DNA of 9,694 nucleotides from Candidatus Desantisbacteria bacterium CG2_30_40_21 (GTDB taxonomy: Bacteria > UBA9089 > CG2-30-40-21), in the NCBI GenBank assembly GCA_001873945.1, contig MNYI01000231.1, positions 1 through 9,694 of the forward strand, read 5' to 3'. The translations under genes were made by a program, and so were the position numbers. Numbering within the stretch: the stretch's first letter is position 1; each line of letters starts with the position of its first letter. Under the pieces are notes generated by a model that was not told the DNA's origin, did not search any database, and saw only the letters and a program-made list of their open reading frames with translations. Shown piece by piece: positions 1 to 6,366 of this stretch.

Positions 1-78
1 ATCAACGATAGCTGTGTTGTTCAGGTTCGTAATAGTACACTATTGCTCACCTTGCGCGCCATTGATCTCCTTGATTAA
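1..78 (+). CDS. possible 3' end of an unidentified upstream gene (partial)
   Basis: An open frame enters from the left edge and runs 25 codons to a TAA at 76-78 (it begins INDSCVVQV and ends LRAIDLLD). The composition looks like an ordinary hydrophobic C-terminus, and it is followed by about 90 non-coding bases before the trpS promoter. That layout fits a gene ending here, but 25 codons without a stop can arise by chance and I do not recognise the family. A palindrome AATAGT-AC-ACTATT lies inside it at 31-44. No terminator-like hairpin with a T-run follows the stop. Confidence is low; sequence to the left of the window would decide it. Confidence 0.25.
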   Translation: MNDSCVVQVRNSTLLLTLRAIDLLD

Positions 79-171
79 TCCTCACCCCGAGAAAAATCGC
101 AATTTATGCCCCACTTGAATATATTTTTTCTTGACTCCTTAGATGTTTGGGTGTTGATTGCAAAAATTATC

Positions 172-200
172 TTGACAAACAGGATACGATACAGTATAGT
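172..200 (+). promoter_or_regulatory. sigma70-type promoter of trpS-scpA
   Basis: The -35 box TTGACA (172-177) is separated by exactly 17 bases from the -10 box TATAGT (195-200). Transcription would start near 207, giving a leader of about 40 nt before trpS. This is too short for a T-box antiterminator or a classic peptide attenuator, so any control should act at the promoter or through the short leader dyad. The match to consensus is 11 of 12 bases. Confidence 0.8.
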
Positions 201-202
201 AT
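184..202. promoter_or_regulatory. 19-bp dyad overlapping the trpS -10 box, candidate operator
   Basis: ATACGATAC-A-GTATAGTAT is an inverted repeat with 9-bp half-sites around a central A (193), broken at a single pair. It lies in the promoter spacer and covers the whole -10 hexamer (195-200). A bound dimeric repressor would block RNA polymerase there. The dyad is seen directly; the operator role is inference and the regulator is not in the window. Part of the symmetry could be incidental to an AT-rich -10 region. Confidence 0.45.
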
Positions 203-230
203 TATCTGTTAATTACAGGTATAGATAATA
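200..230 (+). promoter_or_regulatory. dyad at the trpS transcription start / 5' leader
   Basis: TATTATCT (200-207) is perfectly complementary to AGATAATA (223-230) across a 15-base loop. It starts at the last base of the -10 box and ends 7 bases before the GGAG ribosome binding site (238-241). It could be a DNA operator next to the promoter dyad. In RNA only the part downstream of about position 207 would be transcribed, so a transcript hairpin is unlikely. Function unknown. Confidence 0.35.
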
Positions 231-247
231 ATCAAAAGGAGAATATT

Positions 248-1234
248 ATGGAACGAGTATTAAGCGGGATGCGTCCTACTGGTAAGTTACATCTTGGACA
301 TTTGCTTGGGGCGCTCAAGAACTGGCAACAACTCCAGAATGAGTACGAGTGCTTTTATATGGTTGCTGATTGGCATGCCTTAACCACAGGTTATGCTGAT
401 ACAACAGCATTTAAGCAAAATATTATGGATATGGTTGTTGATTGGTTAAGTGCAGGAATTTCTCCTGAAAAATGCACCATTTTCCAGCAATCCCATGTCA
501 AGGAACATGCAGAATTATACCTGCTTTTATCCATTATCACCCCTATCTCATGGCTGGAAAGAAATCCAACCTACAAGGAGCAGATAATCCAGTTAGCCAA
601 TGTAGATTTAAGTACACATGGCTTTCTTGGTTATCCGGTACTTCAGGCAGCAGATATTTTGCTTTATAGGGCAACTGTTGTGCCTATTGGTGTGGATCAG
701 GCTCCACACATAGAGCTTACCAGAGAAATAGCTCGCAGGTTTAATCATTTTTATGGGAATATTTTTCCTGAACCTCAAGAAAAATTAGCTCAAGTCCCAA
801 AACTCCCTGGCATTGATGGGAGAAAGATGAGTAAAAGTTATGAAAATTGTATCTACCTCGCTGATACCATGGATATTGTCGCCAAAAAGATTCAGAATAT
901 GTTTACTGACCCGACTCGTATTCATGTAAGCGATCCGGGTCATCCGGAAGGGTGTGTAGTTTATGCCTTTCATCAGGCATTTAACCCACAGGATGAGAAA
1001 ATAGTAAAAACAGAGTGTCTGGAAGCAAAAAGAGGTTGCAGGGCATGTAAGTCAAATCTGGCGGACATCCTGAAGCTAATTATGGCTGAGATACACGAAA
1101 GACAGATTGAGTTCAGATCTTCCCCAAAAATAATTGAACAGATTCTTGAACAAGGGAATAAACGAGCCTCAAAGATTGCCTCTTGTACCATGAATGAGAT
1201 CATGAAGGCTGTGTTTGGGGCAGGGCGAGAATGA
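248..1234 (+). CDS. trpS: tryptophan--tRNA ligase (TrpRS)
   Basis: This cytoplasmic class I aminoacyl-tRNA synthetase charges tRNA-Trp with tryptophan using ATP. The 328 residues match the usual bacterial length (about 320-340), so the gene looks complete. The N-terminal Rossmann fold begins SGMRPTGKLHLGH, with the HIGH-type signature HLGH at residues 15-18. Also visible are GYPVLQAADILLY (128-140), the family GVDQ motif (148-151) and GRKMSKS with the KMSKS loop at 193-197. The C-terminal helical part carries the GC-x-x-C pattern (GCRAC) common in bacterial TrpRS. The ATG is preceded by GGAG at 238-241 with 6-base spacing and by a strong promoter. The stop overlaps the scpA start in ATGA, so the two form one operon. 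No unusual substitution in the catalytic motifs was noticed. Confidence 0.97.
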   Translation: MERVLSGMRPTGKLHLGHLLGALKNWQQLQNEYECFYMVADWHALTTGYADTTAFKQNIMDMVVDWLSAGISPEKCTIFQQSHVKEHAELYLLLSIITPISWLERNPTYKEQIIQLANVDLSTHGFLGYPVLQAADILLYRATVVPIGVDQAPHIELTREIARRFNHFYGNIFPEPQEKLAQVPKLPGIDGRKMSKSYENCIYLADTMDIVAKKIQNMFTDPTRIHVSDPGHPEGCVVYAFHQAFNPQDEKIVKTECLEAKRGCRACKSNLADILKLIMAEIHERQIEFRSSPKIIEQILEQGNKRASKIASCTMNEIMKAVFGAGRE

Positions 1235-1980
1235 AAAAATATCAGATTAAACTTGAGATGTTTGAGGGACCGTTTGATTTACTCCTTCATCTTATTAAAA
1301 AAGAAAAACTAAACATCTATGATATTCCTATAGCTAAAATCACCAAGGATTATTTAGAATACCTGAACCTGATGCAGACACTGGATATAGATATTGCCTC
1401 AGAGTTTCTGGTCATGGCTGCATATCTTCTCTCCCTGAAATCCCGATTACTTCTGCCTCAACAGAAGAAAGAAGACCAGACACAATCTGAGGAACAAGAC
1501 CCAAAAACAGAGCTGGCTAATAGACTTCTTGAATATCAAAGATACAAAGAAGCGGCACAGGAACTTCAGGAGAAATTTCTTAAACAACAACAAATCATGA
1601 CTAAAGCCCATCCCATAGATACTGTTCAGGAAGATGAATTATTAGACATTGACCTTTATGCTCTGGCAACAAGCTTTATCAATCTCTTAAAAAAAGAAGA
1701 ACGAATTGTCCCAATGGAGATTGTAGCTCATTCTACCACCATCTTTCATCGCATGGAGGAGATTCAGCATATCCTCAAATCAGACGGCAAGGTGTCTTTT
1801 TTTGCACTACTCAAGGGGGCATCTAAAAAGAAGGATATGATTGTTACCCTGCTTGCCCTTCTTGAACTTATCAGGTTAAAAAAGATAGCCGCAAAACAGG
1901 AAAAAGCATTTGCAGATATTTGGATATTTCCAGTTTGTAATAGCTCAGAAGGGGTAACTACTCAGGTAAATAAGCTGTAG
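1231..1980 (+). CDS. scpA: segregation and condensation protein A (kleisin)
   Basis: ScpA is the kleisin subunit of the bacterial SMC-ScpAB condensin; it bridges SMC heads and recruits ScpB to compact and separate chromosomes. The protein (249 residues) opens with the family hallmark FEGPFDLLLHLIKKEKLNIYD, followed by the helical N-terminal kleisin domain (LDIDIASEFLVMAAYLLSLKSRLLLP). A charged, glutamine-rich linker follows, then a C-terminal winged helix (VSFFALLKGASKKKDMIVTLLALLELIRLKKI) ending in FADIWIFP. The ATG overlaps the trpS stop, implying translational coupling; the upstream ribosome binding site is weak (GGGCGAG). scpB, usually next in line, is absent: scpA runs into a convergent gene 15 bases away. 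The last roughly 13 codons, after the usual end of the winged helix, lie in a dispersed repeat (see 1944-1970). Confidence 0.95.
   Translation: MKKYQIKLEMFEGPFDLLLHLIKKEKLNIYDIPIAKITKDYLEYLNLMQTLDIDIASEFLVMAAYLLSLKSRLLLPQQKKEDQTQSEEQDPKTELANRLLEYQRYKEAAQELQEKFLKQQQIMTKAHPIDTVQEDELLDIDLYALATSFINLLKKEERIVPMEIVAHSTTIFHRMEEIQHILKSDGKVSFFALLKGASKKKDMIVTLLALLELIRLKKIAAKQEKAFADIWIFPVCNSSEGVTTQVNKL
1944..1970 (+). repeat. GGGGTAACTACTCA-type dispersed repeat forming the scpA 3' end
   Basis: This stretch matches the reverse complement of 5082-5110 almost base for base. They share CTCAG, then AAGGGGTAACTACTCA, then GTAAA, with one inserted base and one substitution between copies. A shorter copy, GTAACTACTCAG, lies at 4805-4816. 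Here the repeat is translated as part of the ScpA C-terminus (SEGVTTQV). The following AAATAAGCTGTA (1968-1979) recurs at 9643-9654, suggesting the repeat family continues through the stop codon. Confidence 0.65.
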
Positions 1981-1995
1981 TCGTTTATGTTTTGC

Positions 1996-4263
1996 CTACC
2001 TCCTCAAACTCAATGCCTTCTGATAACAGCTATCAGCGTTATTTTTATCCCCCAGATGGCTATAAGCTATCCCCAGATTATAATAAGCGTCTGGACTGTT
2101 CGGGCTTAATTCCACCACCTTTTGAAATGCCTTAACTGCTTCAAGCGGTATGTGAGCCTCAAGACAGGCACTGCCAAGTGTAGCGTAGAGAAAATCCTTG
2201 CCCGGGTCCAGCTTAATTGCCTTTTGATAACTATCAATCGCTCTGGATAAAAAGCCCTGCTTGTGAAAAACCATACCCATGCCATAATCTGCTCTGGCAT
2301 CATCAGGGGAGATGGCTTTTATTTTTTCAAACTGTTCCATTGCCTCCTTGTATTTGCCTGTATCCTTGTAAGCCAGCCCCAATTGATAATATGCGGTAAT
2401 ATATTCAGGGGAGACAGCCAGAGCCTTCTTAAACTCCATGATTGCCTCTGGATACGACTGATTATCCTGATAAAATTTACCCAGATTATTGTAAGAAATA
2501 CCATAATTGGATACATTTGAGGCAACCCTTTCCGGCTTGTAAATATTCTTGTCAAGAATATAGCGACAAACAAAGTTAAGATTTGGATCAATTGCCTTGA
2601 TTTGTTCGCTAATCGGTGTCCCCTTGGGAAGTATTCGATGACAAATATTAGCCGGAACTAAGGCATATCGTTCCTCTACCTTTGGGTCAAAGGGCAGATA
2701 ACTTGCCAGAGTAGGATTATTATCCACAATATTATTCAGCCTTTCATAGATATAGACCTCAGCCTCTGGAGAAAGACGGGTGGCTTTGTTTTGTGGGGTA
2801 AACGAAAAGTTGAGTGTTGGATATCGTTCTTTCAACTGAGAGGCATACCAATCAAGATACAGGGAGTAATGGTCAACCATATATACATCATCCCGCATCC
2901 CTTCTACATTATACAGATACCAGAGTGGAAAGGAAAAAGTATCACCCTTGACAAACAGAACGGCTTTATCCTGAAGCGGCATAAGGATATTGCGGGCATA
3001 ATCATAGGCATAAAAACTCTTATGGTTATTAGCATAATAAAGATTATTGGAAAAGGTAATTAAAGGCATAATCAGAAAGGCTAAGGAAATCATGGCAGCC
3101 TTTGGGAATCGTTTCCTGATTAATTGACTGATAGGTATAATGCTTAGCCCAATCCAGATAGAAAAAACCATATACCCAGGGATGTAATAATCTTCAATAT
3201 TGTGTATTCCATACCTGACAGAATGGGCAAAGTCTATTGCCAGAATCCCTCCAGACAGTAATAAAAACTTCCAGCACTTGCGAAACAGCCATATTGCCCC
3301 GATAAATCCAAAGCCTGCTAAATATGGAGTAAATTGCATCACAAAAAAGGAGGGGTGTTTAATAAATAATTTATTAAGGAGTTCACTAACTGAGGAAGAA
3401 AAATAATACCCATATTCTTTAACCGTTATATGATTGATAAATCGTTCCCATGTATCCGGGGCACCCCAATTAATTACTGGATGAGCTGATGCCCGAATGG
3501 GAAGGTAAAGATACAAGAGAAGCGGCAGCCCAAAGAATATCCCTGCCCTTAGGAGTACCTGAGGGTTAAGAAAACTCTGCCTCTTGTTCCAGCCAATTAT
3601 GAGGATAAAACACACACCTGCTGCTGCCAGAAAAATGGTTTGAAGATGGTGTGTAAAGGCAAGCCCGAGTAAGCAGAAAAACAGGTACAGATATGGCTGA
3701 TGGGGAATATTTTGAGCTATCCTCTCCCACCATTTAATCAGGACAAAGATAAGCAAGGCAGCAAACAAGGCGTTGAGGGTATATTTTTCGGCAATAACAG
3801 CCTGTTGCCAGAAGGTGGTGGCAAAGGTGAGCATACCAGCGGCTACTATGCCCGGGACAATGGACAGGATAGGCTTTTCTTTATTCAAAAGAGGACAAGA
3901 TATCTTCATGGTTATAAAATAAACCATCATGACAGCCACAGATGCAGAAAGGGCAGAGAAGATATTCATCCTGAAGGCAATATTTGCTAAGGGAAGAATG
4001 AGTGTCAGGAATTTCCCCATCAAGCAATAAAGAGGATAGCCCGGTGGATGGCATATCCCTAAAACATAAGCTGCGGAAACCAACTCGCCGCTATCATGAA
4101 GCTCAATGCTTGGGGTAAGCGTCCTTAAATAAACCATAAATGCAGCTAAAAATACCAATATGCCGACTATATTCATCCATGAGTCAAGTTTTGACGGCAC
4201 AAATTCATAGACAGGTGCTTTTTTGGGTTGTTTGTTAATGGGTATTGCTTTTTTTTTTGCCAT
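1996..4263 (-). CDS. DUF2723 (TMEM260-like) glycosyltransferase-type membrane protein with C-terminal TPR repeats
   Basis: This 755-residue polytopic inner-membrane protein has a lysine-rich N-terminus (MAKKKA). The DUF2723 signature follows at about residues 50-80: TPSIELHDSGELVSAAYVLG and then CHPPGYPLY. Roughly ten hydrophobic segments extend to about residue 410 (for example 29-47, 187-222 and 370-390), then a soluble region of about 170 residues. Five tandem TPRs (about 587-755) end the protein, with the usual LG-x-x-Y and A-x-x-x-F/Y spacing. The human DUF2723 member TMEM260 is a protein O-mannosyltransferase, and the fold resembles GT-C enzymes using lipid-linked sugars; here the acceptor is unknown. 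The start ATG overlaps the pseudopilin stop (TAATG), pointing to coupled translation and a possible role in modifying that pilin. A ten-A tract follows the start codon. The alternative is a surface-polysaccharide role unrelated to pili. Confidence 0.88.
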   Translation of the reverse strand: MAKKKAIPINKQPKKAPVYEFVPSKLDSWMNIVGILVFLAAFMVYLRTLTPSIELHDSGELVSAAYVLGICHPPGYPLYCLMGKFLTLILPLANIAFRMNIFSALSASVAVMMVYFITMKISCPLLNKEKPILSIVPGIVAAGMLTFATTFWQQAVIAEKYTLNALFAALLIFVLIKWWERIAQNIPHQPYLYLFFCLLGLAFTHHLQTIFLAAAGVCFILIIGWNKRQSFLNPQVLLRAGIFFGLPLLLYLYLPIRASAHPVINWGAPDTWERFINHITVKEYGYYFSSSVSELLNKLFIKHPSFFVMQFTPYLAGFGFIGAIWLFRKCWKFLLLSGGILAIDFAHSVRYGIHNIEDYYIPGYMVFSIWIGLSIIPISQLIRKRFPKAAMISLAFLIMPLITFSNNLYYANNHKSFYAYDYARNILMPLQDKAVLFVKGDTFSFPLWYLYNVEGMRDDVYMVDHYSLYLDWYASQLKERYPTLNFSFTPQNKATRLSPEAEVYIYERLNNIVDNNPTLASYLPFDPKVEERYALVPANICHRILPKGTPISEQIKAIDPNLNFVCRYILDKNIYKPERVASNVSNYGISYNNLGKFYQDNQSYPEAIMEFKKALAVSPEYITAYYQLGLAYKDTGKYKEAMEQFEKIKAISPDDARADYGMGMVFHKQGFLSRAIDSYQKAIKLDPGKDFLYATLGSACLEAHIPLEAVKAFQKVVELSPNSPDAYYNLGIAYSHLGDKNNADSCYQKALSLRR

Positions 4264-4760
4264 TATTCTTCATGTCCATAATTATAATAACGAGTACCGT
4301 CTATTTTATTCAAACCAGCAACATCCTTGCAGGTACAATTGATCCTGATATCCCCGGATGAAGGAGAATATATCCAGCCCCCCACATCTGCAATAGTTGT
4401 TGTTGCTATTTCTTCCTCTCCTGTAGTAATTGTAGCAATAGCATTAGAATGATTATGAGGAACATTTCTTCTCAGGCTAGCCTGGGGTATCTTTTGCATA
4501 TAACGAGGGATAAACACCGGTAGGATTTCATTACTATTTGTTCGAGTGGCACTATCCAGATACACAGGATACAACCCTTTTGTATCACAATAATAGCTGG
4601 CAATTGCTGCACGAAATGAGCATAGATTTGCTTTGGTCACGGACTCTCTTGCAATATCAATTAATTGAACGAATCGGACAATCGAAATAGCGGACAATAA
4701 AGCAATAATTGCACATACAATCATTAATTCAAGGAGTGTAAAACCATTTCGTGTTTTCAT
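4263..4760 (-). CDS. type IV pilin-like / GspG-like pseudopilin
   Basis: This prepilin-like protein would be cleaved by prepilin peptidase and assembled into a pilus or pseudopilus. From the ATG at 4760 it has 165 residues and a six-residue basic leader MKTRNG. A Gly/Phe cleavage site leads into FTLLELMIVCAIIALLSAI, with the conserved Glu at mature position 5 and a hydrophobic alpha1 helix. The C-terminal part contains GGWIYSPSSGDIRINC, typical of GspG/PulG-like minor pilins, plus a Cys-x-Cys pair. I prefer this ATG over an in-frame GTG 21 bases upstream (4781) because AGAGGG lies 9 bases before the ATG, no ribosome binding site precedes the GTG, and the leader then has classic length. The DUF2723 gene overlaps its stop; pilC lies upstream beyond a 340-base repeat-filled gap. 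It may be the main pilin or a minor one. Confidence 0.88.
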   Translation of the reverse strand: MKTRNGFTLLELMIVCAIIALLSAISIVRFVQLIDIARESVTKANLCSFRAAIASYYCDTKGLYPVYLDSATRTNSNEILPVFIPRYMQKIPQASLRRNVPHNHSNAIATITTGEEEIATTTIADVGGWIYSPSSGDIRINCTCKDVAGLNKIDGTRYYNYGHEE

Positions 4761-4828
4761 CTGGAAATTCCCTCTCACCACAGGTAAGCATTTATGCCCT
4801 TGCTGTAACTACTCAGCTATCAAGAGAT

Positions 4829-4920
4829 AACTACGAAAAACGCAAAAAACCGCGAAAAATTCTGATCCACAAATTCCTTCTGATTATTAATTTTCGCTGT
4901 TTTTCGCGTATTTCGTAGTT
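4829..4920. repeat. long stem-loop A (AACTACGAAA... arms)
   Basis: The arm at 4829-4861 begins AACTACGAAA and ends GCGAAAAATT. It pairs with 4889-4920, which begins AATTTTCGC and ends TTTCGTAGTT. Over about 33 aligned positions there are three mismatches and one single-base gap. The loop is 27 bases (4862-4888). Transcribed leftward from pilC it would form a stable hairpin some 200 nt after the pilC stop and just upstream of the pseudopilin gene. It could thus protect the pilC mRNA 3' end or attenuate downstream expression. It is not a canonical terminator. Confidence 0.7.
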
Positions 4921-4947
4921 TTTTCCGAGCTGTGCAATCGGAATTAA

Positions 4948-5028
4948 TCACACAAAGACACAAAGAACACAAAGGGTAGAAAAGAAAAAAATCTCATATA
5001 TCTTTGTGATCTCTGTGGCTTTGTGTGA
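4948..5028. repeat. long stem-loop B (TCACACAAAG arms)
   Basis: The arm at 4948-4974 begins TCACACAAAG and is complementary to 5002-5028 at 24 of 27 positions. The loop is 27 bases, the same as in stem-loop A. The arms are built from CACAAAG / CTTTGTG units; a further unit in CTTTG...GTGTC orientation follows at 5050-5080. Units of this CTTTGTGTC type are widespread as dispersed intergenic repeats in many bacterial genomes; the same general class, as CACAGAG, appears at 9561-9694. Confidence 0.7.
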
Positions 5029-5122
5029 GGAATAAGTGAACCTTGTGAGCTTTGCGTCTTTGTGTCTTGAGTGGTAAATTCCTTTACTTGAGTAGTTACC
5101 CCTTGCTGAGTATAACAGACCC

Positions 5123-6349
5123 TTAGTTTCCTGAGACAATAGTTGAAATCATGAAGATTGGCAGATACATACAAATCACAATTCCACCAACAATAATCCC
5201 CAGAACACAAATCATGAGAGGTTCTATCAAAGAGGCAAGGGTTGAAACAGCGGAATCAACCTCGCGGTCATAGTAATCAGCTATCTTCATCAACATGGTA
5301 TCAAGAGCACCGGTTTCTTCACCTACCGAGACCATCTGAATGACCATAGGGGGAAATACTCCACACTCTCTTAATGGGTCAGTAATCCTTTCTCCCTCTC
5401 GGATAGATGATCTGGCACCCATAACGGCTAATTCTACAATTTTATTCCCAGAGGTTTTTGCCACAATCTCTAATGCCTCTAAAATAGATACACCACTTCT
5501 CACAAGTGTTCCCAGTGTTCGAGCAAATCTGGTTACAGCTATCTTTCGAAACAATGGACCAAAGACAGGTATTTTCAGGAGCAGAGAATCAAATAATAAT
5601 CTTCCTTTCTCTGTTTTGGTAATAAAAAGCCTTCCCAAAAAAAATACACCCATAACAAAGAGAATAAACCATACAATATAGGTTTTAATGACATCAGAAA
5701 CCTTAATCAGAATCATAGTAGGAAGTGGTAGCTTTGCCCCAAAACTTTCAAATACATCCTTGAAGGCTGGAATAACAAAGATTAACAAGAATAGAATTAT
5801 TCCTACTGCAATACAACTAACCACTCCAGGATACGCCATAGCTGTTTGCACCTTTCTTCTGAGTGACTGAACAGACTCCAGATAGGACGCGATCCTTTCC
5901 AGAACCTCGTCCAGCACACCGCCTGATTCCCCTGATTTTATCATACTGGTATAGAGCTGATTAAATACATTGGGATGTTTTCCCATGGACATAGTAACAG
6001 ATGCACCCTTTTCAATATCCTCACGAACAGTCATAATTATTCTCTTAAAGTTTTTATTATCTACCTGATCAATCAATACATTCAAACATTGAACAATAGG
6101 AATACCTGCATTTATTAGCGTTGCCAGCTGACGGCTGAATAATACCAGATCCTTGAGCCCAACCCAACCCTTGAATTTCAGAATTTCTGTCATTCTGGAA
6201 AAGATATTGGACTTTTCTTCCTCAGCTGTAATTACCATCAAATGCTGCTGTTTCAGCTTCATAATTACCGATCGTTGAGTCTCAGCATCTATCTTCCCGG
6301 TAACTACGGTTCCATCCATATTTCGGGCTTTATAAATATAAGTTGGCAT
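5123..6349 (-). CDS. pilC: type IV pilus inner-membrane platform protein PilC / GspF family
   Basis: PilC is the polytopic inner-membrane platform that couples the cytoplasmic motors PilB and PilT to pilin entry and removal. The 408 residues match the family length (about 400). The N-terminus PTYIYKARNMDGTVVTGKI is typical. Two T2SSF repeats follow at about 66-189 and 270-393, each with a GE-x-x-G turn (GESGG at 140-144, GEETG at 343-347). Membrane segments lie at about 175-195, 221-241 and 376-400. The ATG at 6349 is preceded by GGAGA (plus strand 6359-6363). A long palindrome ends 3 bases upstream of that site, so structure there could affect translation. It follows pilT in the same direction. 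The GTAACTACTCA repeat starts 20 bases after its stop. GspF of a type II secretion system is the alternative, but PilT next door favours a pilus. Confidence 0.95.
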   Translation of the reverse strand: MPTYIYKARNMDGTVVTGKIDAETQRSVIMKLKQQHLMVITAEEEKSNIFSRMTEILKFKGWVGLKDLVLFSRQLATLINAGIPIVQCLNVLIDQVDNKNFKRIIMTVREDIEKGASVTMSMGKHPNVFNQLYTSMIKSGESGGVLDEVLERIASYLESVQSLRRKVQTAMAYPGVVSCIAVGIILFLLIFVIPAFKDVFESFGAKLPLPTMILIKVSDVIKTYIVWFILFVMGVFFLGRLFITKTEKGRLLFDSLLLKIPVFGPLFRKIAVTRFARTLGTLVRSGVSILEALEIVAKTSGNKIVELAVMGARSSIREGERITDPLRECGVFPPMVIQMVSVGEETGALDTMLMKIADYYDREVDSAVSTLASLIEPLMICVLGIIVGGIVICMYLPIFMISTIVSGN

Positions 6350-6366
6350 AATTAGAATTCTCCATT

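Larger units (their letters stand above)
4805..5102. repeat. composite palindromic repeat element between pilC and the pseudopilin gene
   Basis: The gap between the two genes is almost entirely repetitive. It is bounded by inverted copies of an 11-mer: GTAACTACTCA at 4805-4815 and TGAGTAGTTAC at 5089-5099, the latter extended to TGAGTAGTTACCCC at 5102. Inside lie stem-loop A (4829-4920), stem-loop B (4948-5028) and a single CTTTGCGTCTTTGTG unit (5050-5080). No open frame resembling a protein is present; the short minus-strand frames here translate repeat sequence. The ends recall a small non-autonomous element (MITE-like), but no target duplication was identified. A mosaic of independent repeats is equally possible. 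Confidence 0.6.

Noticed and set aside
21..62. Short minus-strand frame (13 codons, ATG at 62) preceded by AGGAG, as a leader peptide or small gene
   Set aside because: It ends after 13 codons, contains no informative codon run and has no convincing promoter; the ribosome-binding-like AGGAG can be chance.
201..247. T-box riboswitch or trp attenuator ahead of trpS
   Set aside because: The leader is only about 40 nt, with no specifier loop, no T-box core and no Trp-rich leader peptide.
1970..2000. Bidirectional terminator between the convergent scpA and DUF2723 genes
   Set aside because: The gap is 15 bases and I found no GC-rich hairpin with a T-run on either strand; only weak scattered complementarity.
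2200..3990. Several open frames of 60-96 codons on the plus strand and in other minus frames within the DUF2723 gene
   Set aside because: All lie inside a long gene with clear domain structure, lack ribosome binding sites and show no recognisable protein; they are frame shadows.
4779..4781. GTG at 4781 as the pseudopilin start
   Set aside because: It has no ribosome binding site and would give an unusually long prepilin leader; ATG at 4760 has AGAGGG upstream and the standard six-residue leader.
4829..5080. CRISPR array suggested by repeated CACAAAG and GCGAAAAA units
   Set aside because: The units are inverted and irregularly spaced, with no constant direct repeat, no uniform spacers and no cas genes nearby.
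4944..5210. Two overlapping minus-strand open frames of 60-90 codons after pilC
   Set aside because: They translate CTTTGTG-type repeats and stem-loop sequence, giving low-complexity peptides with no family resemblance, and one overlaps the end of pilC.
6298..6309. GGTAACTACGG in pilC as another copy of the GTAACTACTCA repeat
   Set aside because: Only eight core bases match, and it encodes conserved PilC N-terminal sequence, so it is coincidental.
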